A DNA stretch of 14,163 bases from JASHZA01 sp035624865 (GCA_035624865.1 DASPQS010000077.1:1-14163); one strand, 5' to 3'; shown: positions 1 through 6,926, counted from the stretch's first letter. Notes: generated from the sequence alone by a model not told the origin. Translations and numbers: made by a program.

Positions 1-379
1 GGAGGATCGGACCGATAAAGGCGGGAGCCAGCAGCGAAAATCCCTCGGGAATTTCGACCAGCCGTCCATCACGCACCACATAGGTCTTGCGGAATTGCTC
101 CTGTGTGGCGATCACCTCGCCGGCAAGGCCGAGCCGCTCGGCAAGTTGCAGCGCCCACGGCTTCTCCGAGAGGAAGGAATCGGCGCCGGTCTCGATAACG
201 AAGCCGTCACGGCGAATCGTCTCGAGCGGGCCGCCGAGACGGTCACTCGCTTCAAAGAGGGCGACTTCGAGCGGCATCTCGCGAGCCGCCGCGAGTTCGT
301 GCAGGCGGTACGCGGCGCTGAGACCGGCGATGCCGCCGCCGACAATCGCGACCCGCGGGGGTTGGCCCGATCGCGCCAC
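1..379 (-). CDS. hemG: Protoporphyrinogen/coproporphyrinogen oxidase, N-terminal part (cut by left window edge)
   Basis: This is the N-terminal 126 codons of a FAD-dependent HemY/HemG-type oxidase, which oxidises protoporphyrinogen IX or coproporphyrinogen III late in heme synthesis. The Rossmann FAD-binding motif VAIVGGGIAGLSAAY lies at residues 10-24. It is followed by an acidic ribose-binding region (LFEASDRLGG) and the family signature DGFVIETGADSF. The reading frame stays open to the window edge ending in FSLLAPAFIGPIL, as in this family. I chose the GTG start at 379 because GGGAG lies 8 nt upstream (388-392). That site also falls just before the ferrochelatase stop, leaving only 4 nt between the two genes. 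The older symbols hemG and hemY are used inconsistently. If the substrate is coproporphyrinogen, the name would be cgoX (see findings). The C-terminal half is outside the window. Confidence 0.9.
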   Translation of the reverse strand, partial: MARSGQPPRVAIVGGGIAGLSAAYRLHELAAAREMPLEVALFEASDRLGGPLETIRRDGFVIETGADSFLSEKPWALQLAERLGLAGEVIATQEQFRKTYVVRDGRLVEIPEGFSLLAPAFIGPIL

Positions 380-383
380 GGGA

Positions 384-1307
384 TCAACTCCCGACGACGT
401 GGGTGCGGACGATCGACGCCATCATCTCGACGAATTCCGGATGGTCGCTCACGGTCGCCGCTCGCTCCATCCTTACGCCCGCCTCACGCACGACCCGCGC
501 CGCTTCGATATCGAGGTCGTAAAGCACCTCGATATGGTCGCAGAGAAAACCCAGCGGCATCACGATCGCCGCGCCGCTTAGCTTGCGTAGCGCAGCGCCA
601 ATATCCGGTTCGAGCCAGGACTCGCGCGGATTGCCGCTGCGGCTTTGAAACGCGAGCGTCCAGTGATCGAATCCCGCCGCCGCGGCGACCAGCCTTGCCG
701 ATTCGTTCAGTTGGGCGACGTAGGGCGCACGCGCCGCCATCGCGACGGGGATACTGTGAGCGGTGAAAATGAGTTCTGCGGAGCGTCCGTTCGCGTCGAG
801 CCGAGCGGCCGCCTCGAGCACTCGATCGGCCACGGCCGCGACAAAGAGCGGATGGTCGTGCCAGCAGCCCGGGTACTCAACCGCGGGGGCGATCGAACCG
901 ACAACATCGCGCGCCTGAGCGACGTCCTGCTGATAGCGCTCCCAGCTTGCCTCGCATCGATAGGCGGCGAGAATGAAACCAAGCGCGCGCCTGACGCCGC
1001 GTTCGGCCAGATCTCGCAACGCCTCGTCGATAAATGGAGGTGAGTTACGCATCCCGACCGCCACCGGAAGATCAAGGCGCTGGCGGCGCAGCGCGGCGCG
1101 CAACGCATCCGCCTGCCGCATCGTCAGTTCGTTGTACGGAGAGCGCCCGCCCATCGCTTGGTAATGACGCACGACTTGTTCATAGCGTTCCGGAGGGACC
1201 GGTCGCCCCTTGAGTACGCGGTCGAGAAAGGGCCGTATCTCCGCCGGGGCGGTTGGTCCGCCGAAACCGACGAGCAGCACTCCGTCGCATGCTGACTCCG
1301 CCCTCAT
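384..1307 (-). CDS. hemH: Ferrochelatase, coproporphyrin-type (CpfC-like)
   Basis: This 307-residue ferrochelatase inserts ferrous iron into a porphyrin in the cytoplasm. The metal-site histidine is in FTAHSIP (H184) and the conserved glutamate in LGFLCDHIEVLYDLD (E260). These match H183 and E264 of the Bacillus subtilis enzyme. The length is close to the roughly 310 residues of Gram-positive coproporphyrin ferrochelatases. The N-terminal region (LKGRPVPPERYEQVVRHYQ then GGRSPYNE) also follows that type rather than the longer protoporphyrin type. There is no C-terminal extension or iron-sulfur cysteine cluster. Residue F15 sits where Bacillus has Y13. The ATG overlaps the stop of the upstream hemD-hemE gene as ATGA, so the two are translationally coupled. 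The product feeds, or is fed by, the oxidase encoded just downstream. Ferrochelatase identity is very secure; the substrate type is inferred. Confidence 0.95.
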   Translation of the reverse strand: MRAESACDGVLLVGFGGPTAPAEIRPFLDRVLKGRPVPPERYEQVVRHYQAMGGRSPYNELTMRQADALRAALRRQRLDLPVAVGMRNSPPFIDEALRDLAERGVRRALGFILAAYRCEASWERYQQDVAQARDVVGSIAPAVEYPGCWHDHPLFVAAVADRVLEAAARLDANGRSAELIFTAHSIPVAMAARAPYVAQLNESARLVAAAAGFDHWTLAFQSRSGNPRESWLEPDIGAALRKLSGAAIVMPLGFLCDHIEVLYDLDIEAARVVREAGVRMERAATVSDHPEFVEMMASIVRTHVVGS

Positions 1308-3277
1308 CGCCGGCTCATCTCATGCACCGCGTCGACCAGCGCGATTACGTGATCCACGGGAGTCTCGGGCAAGATACCGTGGCCAAGGTTGAAGATGTGG
1401 CCCGGCCGACCGCCGGCCTGATCCAGTATCGCGCGTGCTCGCCGCCGAATTTCCGCCGGTTCGGCGAACAGGGCCACCGGATCGAGATTCCCCTGGATGC
1501 CGACGTCGTGGCCAAGGCGCGCCCACACCTGCGCGAGATCGACCCGCCAGTCGAGTCCGATCACATCGCCGCCCGCCTCACGCATCAGTTCGAGCAGGTT
1601 GCCGGTAATCGTTCCGAAATGGATCACGGGAACCTCCGGCCGCACCGCCGCGATCACGTTGCGCGTGTGGGGCAGAACGAAGCGGCGATAGTCGTCCGGT
1701 CCGAGACTGCCGACCCAGCTGTCGAAGAGCTGGATAATGTCCGCGCCCGCATCGACCTGAAGGTTGAGATAATCGGCGGTCACCCGCGCGATCATTTCCA
1801 TCATCCGATGCCAGGCGGTCGGATCGTTGTACATGAGGGTCTTCGTAGCCTGGTATTGCCGCGAACCGCCGCCCTCTACCAGGTACGACGCCAGCGTAAA
1901 CGGCGCACCCGCAAAGCCGATCAGGGGAGTGCGATCGGCCAGCGCGCGCCGCACCAATCGGATCGCATCGCCGACGAAGCCGAGCGCATCGGCCGCGGCG
2001 AACGGCGGAATCTTCTCGATGTCGGCGATTGAGCGAATCGGACGTTCGATAACCGGGCCATCGCCGGCCTCGTAACGAAGACCGACTCCCATCGGAACCA
2101 GCGGGAGCAGAATATCGGCAAAAATAATCGCGGCGTCGACCCCGAGCCGCTCGACCGCGGTCATGGTGACTTCGGCGGCCAGATCGGGCCGCTGGCACAT
2201 CTCGAGAAACGAATGGCGTTCGCGCACGCGGCGATACTCAGGCATATAGCGCCCGGCCTGACGCATGAGCCAAATCGGAGTGTAAGGAACCGGCTCGCGG
2301 CGACATGCCTTGAGCATGGGATGGTCGCGCAGCGGAGAATGGTCCGCCGCAAGTGCGGCGCGGCGCGCCGCTTCGCGCGGACGCGGTTGCGCCATCTCGA
2401 TCCGCGTCGCTGGCGCACGCTTGGCGGCGAGAACTTGCGCGGCGCGCACGGCCGCTTCCTTGATCAAGTGGCCGAGGCGGGGATGTTCGGGCTCGAGATC
2501 GATCGCGATTGCGTGATTACGCAACTGATCCGAACAGACCGGTCCAATCGAAGCCACCACCGTACGCGCCAATCCGCGCCGAAACTCAGCGCCGATCCCC
2601 TCCGCCTCCGCCACTTGCATGACGTTGATCACCTGGTTCGAGCTGGTGAAAATCGCGATGTCGGCGTCTCCCGCCGCGATGGCCCGAAGGGCGGCGATCA
2701 GCGGGGCGCGGTCGGCCGGCAACGTCCACCGGTAGACCGGCACAGCCGTGACCTGCGCGCCGCGCGCCTCGAGTCCCGCCAACAGATCGCGATTGGAGAC
2801 GCCGTACTCCTGCACTGCAACGCGTTTGCCGGCAAGTTCGATACGCGCACTGAGCGTCGTGAGAATTTCCCGCCAGGTGTTGGGTTCGGCGATCGTGACC
2901 GCCGGTTCGACCGCGAGTTCGCGCAAAGCCGCAGCCGGCTTGGGGCCTCGCGCGACGGTAGTAGTGCGGGCGAGCGCGGCCACCAATGGGGCCCGCTGGT
3001 AGCGCGTCTCCATCACGCGGAACAGTTCGCGCACGCCGACCCCGGTAAGAAATATTGACACGTCGACGCGGCCGTCGAGCAGCCGGACCGCGAACTCGAG
3101 CGCCGCATGATTGTCTTCGAGCGGCACCTCGCGCATCGCCGGCGCGATCGTCGGGTGTCCGCCGAAACGCCGGATGAGAGCGGCGGTCTCGGCCGCCATC
3201 CGGCTTTCGAACGCGACGACGCGGAGGCCGTTGAAGTTCGGAGCCTGGTTGGGTTTATCTTCCGCCCGCGATTCCAT
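1304..3277 (-). CDS. hemE: Fused uroporphyrinogen-III synthase / uroporphyrinogen decarboxylase (HemD-HemE)
   Basis: One 657-residue open frame carries two heme enzymes. Residues about 16-285 form a HemD domain that cyclises hydroxymethylbilane to uroporphyrinogen III. It has typical alternating half-domains, with FLTGVGVRELF near 76-86, AVQEYGVSNRDLLAGL near 154-169 and AIFTSSNQV near 208-216. A charged linker follows (about 286-318). Residues about 320-657 are a full-length HemE decarboxylase: WLMRQAGRYMPEY (336-348), FADIL (386-390), GAPFTLASYLVEGGGS (457-472), FDSW (518-521) and FNLGHGI (629-635). I chose ATG 3277 because GGGAAG (3282-3287) precedes it and a TATACT -10 element at 3309-3314 would start transcripts near 3302. 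An in-frame TTG at 3334 lies upstream of that point. No frameshift or internal stop is seen, so the fusion looks genuine. It is the first gene of the heme operon. Confidence 0.93.
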   Translation of the reverse strand: MESRAEDKPNQAPNFNGLRVVAFESRMAAETAALIRRFGGHPTIAPAMREVPLEDNHAALEFAVRLLDGRVDVSIFLTGVGVRELFRVMETRYQRAPLVAALARTTTVARGPKPAAALRELAVEPAVTIAEPNTWREILTTLSARIELAGKRVAVQEYGVSNRDLLAGLEARGAQVTAVPVYRWTLPADRAPLIAALRAIAAGDADIAIFTSSNQVINVMQVAEAEGIGAEFRRGLARTVVASIGPVCSDQLRNHAIAIDLEPEHPRLGHLIKEAAVRAAQVLAAKRAPATRIEMAQPRPREAARRAALAADHSPLRDHPMLKACRREPVPYTPIWLMRQAGRYMPEYRRVRERHSFLEMCQRPDLAAEVTMTAVERLGVDAAIIFADILLPLVPMGVGLRYEAGDGPVIERPIRSIADIEKIPPFAAADALGFVGDAIRLVRRALADRTPLIGFAGAPFTLASYLVEGGGSRQYQATKTLMYNDPTAWHRMMEMIARVTADYLNLQVDAGADIIQLFDSWVGSLGPDDYRRFVLPHTRNVIAAVRPEVPVIHFGTITGNLLELMREAGGDVIGLDWRVDLAQVWARLGHDVGIQGNLDPVALFAEPAEIRRRARAILDQAGGRPGHIFNLGHGILPETPVDHVIALVDAVHEMSRR

Positions 3278-3308
3278 CCGTCTTCCCGAGAGCGCTCGGT
3301 CATCCAGC

Positions 3309-3314
3309 AGTATA
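3309..3314 (-). promoter_or_regulatory. Probable -10 element for the heme operon
   Basis: Read on the minus strand, this is TATACT, matching TATAAT at five of six positions. A start of transcription near 3302 would leave a leader of about 25 nt before the ATG at 3277. No good -35 hexamer is present: TTGCAC lies 14 nt upstream, which is too close. The call rests on the -10 match and its position only. Confidence 0.4.
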
Positions 3315-3352
3315 AGCGAAGGGCGCCCGTGCAAGGAGAGCTACCCGCCTTT

Positions 3353-3379
3353 TTGCCACGATCGCGGCGGCTGTGTTAC
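3353..3379 (+). promoter_or_regulatory. Weak candidate promoter for the crotonase operon
   Basis: TTGCCA (3353-3358) and TGTTAC (3374-3379) are separated by 15 bp, short of the ideal 17. They sit just upstream of the strong ribosome-binding site of the plus-strand operon. The region 3278-3400 separates two divergent operons and must hold promoters for both, but this particular assignment is tentative. Confidence 0.25.
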
Positions 3380-3400
3380 CTCTTCGCCATCGGAGGGATC

Positions 3401-4177
3401 ATGAGCGACCCGGTGATACTCGTAAGCAAGGCGGGCGGAATCGCCACCGTCACTCTCAATCGTCCTGAAAAACTCAACGCGCTCAACCGCGAACTTCGCT
3501 CGGCGTTCTGCCGCGCGATGCAGGAGCTGCGTGAGGACCGCGACGCTGGCGTCGTCATCATCACGGGTGCGGGCCGCGCCTTTTGCGCCGGGCTCGATCT
3601 CCGCGAACTCGGGGCGAGCGGCCTGCGCGAGGAGGGCAACGCCACCTTCATCACGGTAATCGAGGACATGCAGGTTCCGGTAATCGCCGCGGTCAATGGT
3701 TTTGCCGTGACCGGCGGCTTCGAACTCGCGCTCGCCTGCGACATGATTATCGCCGCGGAGGACGCGCAGTTCGCCGACACCCACGCGCGAGTCGGGGTGA
3801 TGCCGGGCGGCGGGATGTCGGCGCGCCTGCCGCGCGCGGTTGGGATTCGCAAGGCCAAAGAGCTTTCGCTCACCGGAAACTATCTGGGCGCGCGCGACGC
3901 CGAACGGATGGGGCTGGTCAACCGCGTTGTGCCGAAGGATCAGGTGTTGGCTGCGGCAAACGAGATCGCCACTCAGATCCTGAGCGCCAACCAGAGCGTC
4001 GTGCGCCAGATGAAGCGGCTGTACGACTTGACGACCCGCGCCTCGCTGCACGACGGCCTGCGCATCGAGCAGGACTTCTTCCGCGCCTTTAACAGCGGCT
4101 CGGCCCTGAGCGACTTCGAACAGCGGCGCGAGTCGGTGATGGAGCGCGGGCGCTCGCAGACCGCCAAACGCAACTGA
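3401..4177 (+). CDS. Enoyl-CoA hydratase/isomerase (crotonase) family protein, second catalytic Glu replaced
   Basis: This 258-residue protein is a crotonase-fold enzyme acting on acyl-CoA thioesters in the cytoplasm. The oxyanion-hole segments are clear: GRAFCAGLDL (59-68) and NGFAVTGGFELALACDM (99-115). E108 matches the first catalytic glutamate of rat enoyl-CoA hydratase (E144). The second (E164) falls on H128 in FADTHARVGVMPGGG, so simple hydratase activity is doubtful. Many actinobacterial proteins labelled enoyl-CoA hydratase carry this same FADTHARVG signature. The start ATG has GGAGGG four nt upstream (3392-3397) and gives the usual family length, although the frame stays open further upstream. 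It is first in a four-gene run with a methyltransferase-like protein and two flavin/F420 oxidoreductases. Isomerase, hydrolase or another acyl-CoA activity remains possible. The fold is certain; the reaction is not. Confidence 0.92.
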   Translation: MSDPVILVSKAGGIATVTLNRPEKLNALNRELRSAFCRAMQELREDRDAGVVIITGAGRAFCAGLDLRELGASGLREEGNATFITVIEDMQVPVIAAVNGFAVTGGFELALACDMIIAAEDAQFADTHARVGVMPGGGMSARLPRAVGIRKAKELSLTGNYLGARDAERMGLVNRVVPKDQVLAAANEIATQILSANQSVVRQMKRLYDLTTRASLHDGLRIEQDFFRAFNSGSALSDFEQRRESVMERGRSQTAKRN

Positions 4178-4215
4178 AACTCGGACAGGCAGCCACCTCC
4201 TCTTATGGTGATTAC

Positions 4216-5031
4216 ATGAAGACCGGAAAACTCGTGGCATTCGGTATCGTACTCGCTTGCGCCGCGATCGCGATTGGCCCGCTGGCTCGGCGCATCCACC
4301 CTGCGCAGGCTTTTGCCGCGATCGCGGAGCAAGGCGCGATCGCTGAGACGCAGATTCCGAAATACATCATCGACGCGGTCAACTCGCCTGACCGGCCCGC
4401 CGCCGACAGGAAGCTCGACGAGTCCCGCCAGCCGGCGCAGTTGATGGCCTTCTACGGTGTCAAGCCCGGGATGCAGGTCGCCGACGTGTGGGCTGGCGGC
4501 GGCTACACCACCGAGCTGCTCGCCCGTATCGTCGGGCCTACGGGCAAGGTTTATTCGCAAAACACCGAGTTCCCCGAGAAGTTCAAGGCGGCCGAGAAGA
4601 CGTGGAAGGATCGGCTGAAGGAGCCCGGCATGAGCAACGTGGTCGAAGTGACAAAGCCGTTCGACGCGCCGGACGTTCTGCCGGTGCCGCCCAATACGCT
4701 CGATGCCGTTTTCATCAACCTCAACTACCACGATTTGGTCGGGCGCGGTTATGACCGGAGCAAACTCAACGCCGCGGTAATGAAGGCGCTCAAGCCGGGC
4801 GGCGAGTATTGCGTCATCGACAACAGCGCACAGGCGGGATCGGGCGCGCGCGACGCCGACACGCTTCATCGGATCGACGAAGATTTCGAGGCCGCCGAAA
4901 TCGAAAAGGCCGGGTTCAAGCTCGCGGCGGCCTCCAGCATTCTGCGTAATCCCAAGGACGATCGCACTCTGCCATTCTGGAAGATGAACCGCATGCAGGA
5001 CCGATTCGTGCTGAAATTTGTCAAACAGTAG
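4216..5031 (+). CDS. Exported class I SAM methyltransferase-like protein (COG4798-like)
   Basis: This is a 271-residue protein with a putative N-terminal signal sequence (basic MKTGK, a hydrophobic run at 6-21, and a possible cleavage site near HPAQAFA, 28-34). It is followed by a class I methyltransferase core. The SAM-binding motif I is DVWAGGGYTTELLA (90-103), and a later strand reads GEYCVIDNSA (196-205). The tail contains HRIDEDFEAAEIEKAGF and LRNPKDD, a signature I associate with the group called predicted methyltransferases (COG4798). An extracytoplasmic SAM enzyme is odd, because SAM is cytoplasmic. The domain may bind another ligand, or the N-terminus may act as a membrane anchor. 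No convincing ribosome-binding site precedes the ATG. It begins 38 nt after the crotonase gene and ends 20 nt before the first oxidoreductase gene, suggesting one transcript. The substrate is unknown. Confidence 0.82.
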   Translation: MKTGKLVAFGIVLACAAIAIGPLARRIHPAQAFAAIAEQGAIAETQIPKYIIDAVNSPDRPAADRKLDESRQPAQLMAFYGVKPGMQVADVWAGGGYTTELLARIVGPTGKVYSQNTEFPEKFKAAEKTWKDRLKEPGMSNVVEVTKPFDAPDVLPVPPNTLDAVFINLNYHDLVGRGYDRSKLNAAVMKALKPGGEYCVIDNSAQAGSGARDADTLHRIDEDFEAAEIEKAGFKLAAASSILRNPKDDRTLPFWKMNRMQDRFVLKFVKQ

Positions 5032-5051
5032 ACCGGGGAGACCTTTACGCA

Positions 5052-5939
5052 ATGAGGATAGGATTACTCACTGTTGGTCTGGGCAAGGGCGCACGCCCCG
5101 CAACGATTCGCCTTCTCGCCGAGCATTGCGAGCGCCTGGGCTTCGGCACCCTGTGGGCGCCCGAGCACGTCGTGCTGTTCGACCGCTACGTCGACTCGAA
5201 GTATCCCTATTCCCAGGACGGTGCCTTTGCCGCACCCGGCACCACCGACTGGATGGACCCCTTCATCGCGCTCAGCTACGCCGCCGCGCGCACCAGCCGC
5301 ATCCGGCTCGCCACCGGCATCTGTCTCGTGCCCGAGCATAACCCGCTCGTGCTGGCCAAGGTGATCGCCAGCCTCGATTTCCTGAGCGGCGGCCGCTTCG
5401 CCCTGGGCGTCGGCATCGGATGGTCCTCCGAGGAATTCGCGGCGCTGGGCATTCCGTTCGAACGCCGTGCGCAGCGCACGCGCGAGTATATCGACGTGAT
5501 GCGCAAGCTGTGGAGTGAGGAAAAATCCTCCCATAGCGGCGAGTTCGTCAGCTTCAAGGACGTGCGCGCGTTTCCCAAGCCGGTGCAGCGCGACAAGGTG
5601 CCGATAATCTTCGGCGGTGAGAGTGCGCCGGCGCTGCGCCGAGCGGCCGACTATGGGACCGGCTGGTTCGGCTTCAACCTCGATCCGGCCGAGGCGGCGG
5701 CCAAGGTCGCGAAACTCCACGGGCTGATGCGCGAGCGCGGGCGTGCGCTTAACCAGGTTGAATTGATCTTCTCGCCCTACCTCAAGAGCGTCGCGCCCTC
5801 CGATTTGCGCGGCTATCGGGAGGCCGGCGTCAGCGAGGTCGTGATGTTGCTCAATATTCCCGACGACGAATCCAAACTGCCGGCGCAGCTCGAACAGATG
5901 GCGCGCGAATGGGTGGAACCGGCGTTGAAACTCGGCTGA
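5052..5939 (+). CDS. LLM-class F420/flavin-dependent oxidoreductase, copy 1
   Basis: This 295-residue protein belongs to the luciferase-like monooxygenase superfamily (TIM barrel). It most resembles the group annotated as F420-dependent oxidoreductases of the Rv2161c type. Diagnostic segments are LWAPEHVVL near 34-42, RIRLATGICLVPEHNPLVLAK (84-103), SLDFLSGGRFALGVGIGW (107-124), FGGESAPALRRAA (187-199) and GWFGFNL (204-210). Such enzymes transfer hydride to or from F420 or FMN in the cytoplasm, and the substrate cannot be read from sequence. GGGGAG lies about 11 nt before the ATG. It begins 20 nt after the methyltransferase-like gene and 19 nt separate it from a close paralogue. A central block is almost identical to that paralogue at the DNA level, whereas the ends have diverged. 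This suggests duplication followed by gene conversion. Confidence 0.9.
   Translation: MRIGLLTVGLGKGARPATIRLLAEHCERLGFGTLWAPEHVVLFDRYVDSKYPYSQDGAFAAPGTTDWMDPFIALSYAAARTSRIRLATGICLVPEHNPLVLAKVIASLDFLSGGRFALGVGIGWSSEEFAALGIPFERRAQRTREYIDVMRKLWSEEKSSHSGEFVSFKDVRAFPKPVQRDKVPIIFGGESAPALRRAADYGTGWFGFNLDPAEAAAKVAKLHGLMRERGRALNQVELIFSPYLKSVAPSDLRGYREAGVSEVVMLLNIPDDESKLPAQLEQMAREWVEPALKLG
5291..5479 (+). repeat. Conserved 189-bp block shared by the two oxidoreductase paralogues (copy A)
   Basis: Aligned without gaps to 6195-6383 at a constant offset of 904 bp, I count 8 mismatches in 189 bases. The encoded residues 81-143 are identical in both proteins. Flanking parts of the two genes differ much more, at both DNA and protein level. 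Confidence 0.85.
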
Positions 5940-5958
5940 GGGGGGACGGGAGAATCGC

Positions 5959-6843
5959 ATGAAAATCGGCATTTCCGGTTTTGGAATCGGCAAATCGGCG
6001 CGCCCGGCGACTCTTCGCACGCTCGCGCACCATGCCGAGCGCCTGAACTTCGCGACTCTGTGGGCGCCTGAGCACGTCGTCCTGTTCGACACTCACGAAT
6101 CGAAGTATCCCTATTCCGATGACGGCCGCTTCCTCGCCGGCAGCACGATTAATCTGCTCGACCCTTTCATCGGCCTGGCGTACGCGGCCGCGACCACCAG
6201 CCGCATCCGGCTTGCCACCGGCATCTGTCTCGTCCCCGAGCACAACCCGCTCGTGCTGGCCAAGGTGATCGCCAGCCTCGACTTCCTGAGTGGCGGCCGC
6301 TTCGCCCTGGGCGTCGGCATCGGATGGTCCTCCGAGGAATTCGCGGCGTTGGGAATTCCGTTCGAACGCCGCGCGCAGCGCACCTGCGAATACCTCGAAG
6401 TGATGCGCAAGCTGTGGGGCGAGGAAAAATCGGAACATCAGGGCGAGTTCGTCAATTTCAGCGGGGTGCGCAGCTTTCCCAAGCCCGCACAGGGCGGAAA
6501 CGTCCCGGTGATTTTCGGCGGCGAAAGCCTGCCAGCCTTAAGGCGGGTCGCGAAGTACGGCAACGGATGGTTCGGGGTCAATCTGGATCCCGACGAGGCG
6601 GCGGCCAAAATTGCGAAGCTCGACTCGCTTCTCAAGGAAGCGGGGCGGGATCTTCGCCAAATCGAAATAATCATCTCGCCCTACCATCATCAGGTAGCGC
6701 CCGCCGACCTGCGGGCCTATCACGAGTTGGGAGTATCGGAGATCGTGCCGTTCATGCGGCTGCCTCCGGATGACTCGCAGATCCCGGGCTATCTTGAGAC
6801 GGTCGCGCGCGAATGGATCGAACCGGCTGAGAAACTGGTATAG
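5959..6843 (+). CDS. LLM-class F420/flavin-dependent oxidoreductase, copy 2
   Basis: This 294-residue tandem paralogue of the preceding gene has the same luciferase-like TIM-barrel fold and the same landmarks: LWAPEHVVLFD near 34-44, the fully shared segment at residues 80-142, FGGESLPALRRVA near 186-198, and GWFGVNLDPDEAAAK. GGGAG six nt before the ATG is a good ribosome-binding site. Differences from copy 1 cluster in the first 33 residues, the segment after WAPEHVVLFD (lacking one residue, INLLDP instead of TDWMDP) and the last hundred residues. These regions are likely to tune substrate or partner choice. The two products could work as a pair on one substrate or as a heterodimer, as bacterial luciferase subunits do, but that is inference. 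This is the last gene of the plus-strand operon, which converges on the acetyltransferase gene across 83 bp containing no obvious terminator. Confidence 0.9.
   Translation: MKIGISGFGIGKSARPATLRTLAHHAERLNFATLWAPEHVVLFDTHESKYPYSDDGRFLAGSTINLLDPFIGLAYAAATTSRIRLATGICLVPEHNPLVLAKVIASLDFLSGGRFALGVGIGWSSEEFAALGIPFERRAQRTCEYLEVMRKLWGEEKSEHQGEFVNFSGVRSFPKPAQGGNVPVIFGGESLPALRRVAKYGNGWFGVNLDPDEAAAKIAKLDSLLKEAGRDLRQIEIIISPYHHQVAPADLRAYHELGVSEIVPFMRLPPDDSQIPGYLETVAREWIEPAEKLV
6195..6383 (+). repeat. Conserved 189-bp block shared by the two oxidoreductase paralogues (copy B)
   Basis: This is the partner of 5291-5479. The eight differences do not change the shared 63-residue protein segment. A T-to-G style break in similarity begins directly after it (CEYLEVM against REYIDVM). 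Confidence 0.85.
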
Positions 6844-6926
6844 CCGGTGCGGGCGCGCCTGCTAATCGAGCATTGAACAGACTATTTGTGGGGCCCGCCG
6901 ATGCTTCCGCGATCCGGGCGCGCGCA

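Noticed and set aside
112..387. 91-codon minus-strand frame starting near 387
   Set aside because: It is in a different frame from the HemG-type oxidase, whose FAD motif and family signature fix the true frame.
3278..3334. Longer HemD-HemE starting at TTG 3334
   Set aside because: A rare start codon, upstream of the better -10 element, and the 19 added residues match nothing in HemD.
3341..5052. Long minus-strand open frames opposite the crotonase and methyltransferase-like genes
   Set aside because: The plus-strand products match known families and have sensible starts. The antisense products show no family features.
5064..6438. Minus-strand frames opposite the two oxidoreductases that contain a shared peptide
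   Set aside because: The repeated antisense peptide simply mirrors the near-identical DNA block of the sense paralogues.
6844..6926. Possible intrinsic terminator between the converging oxidoreductase and acetyltransferase genes
   Set aside because: Only a GC-rich near-palindrome around 6847-6860 with almost no loop and no T-run on either strand, so not enough to call.
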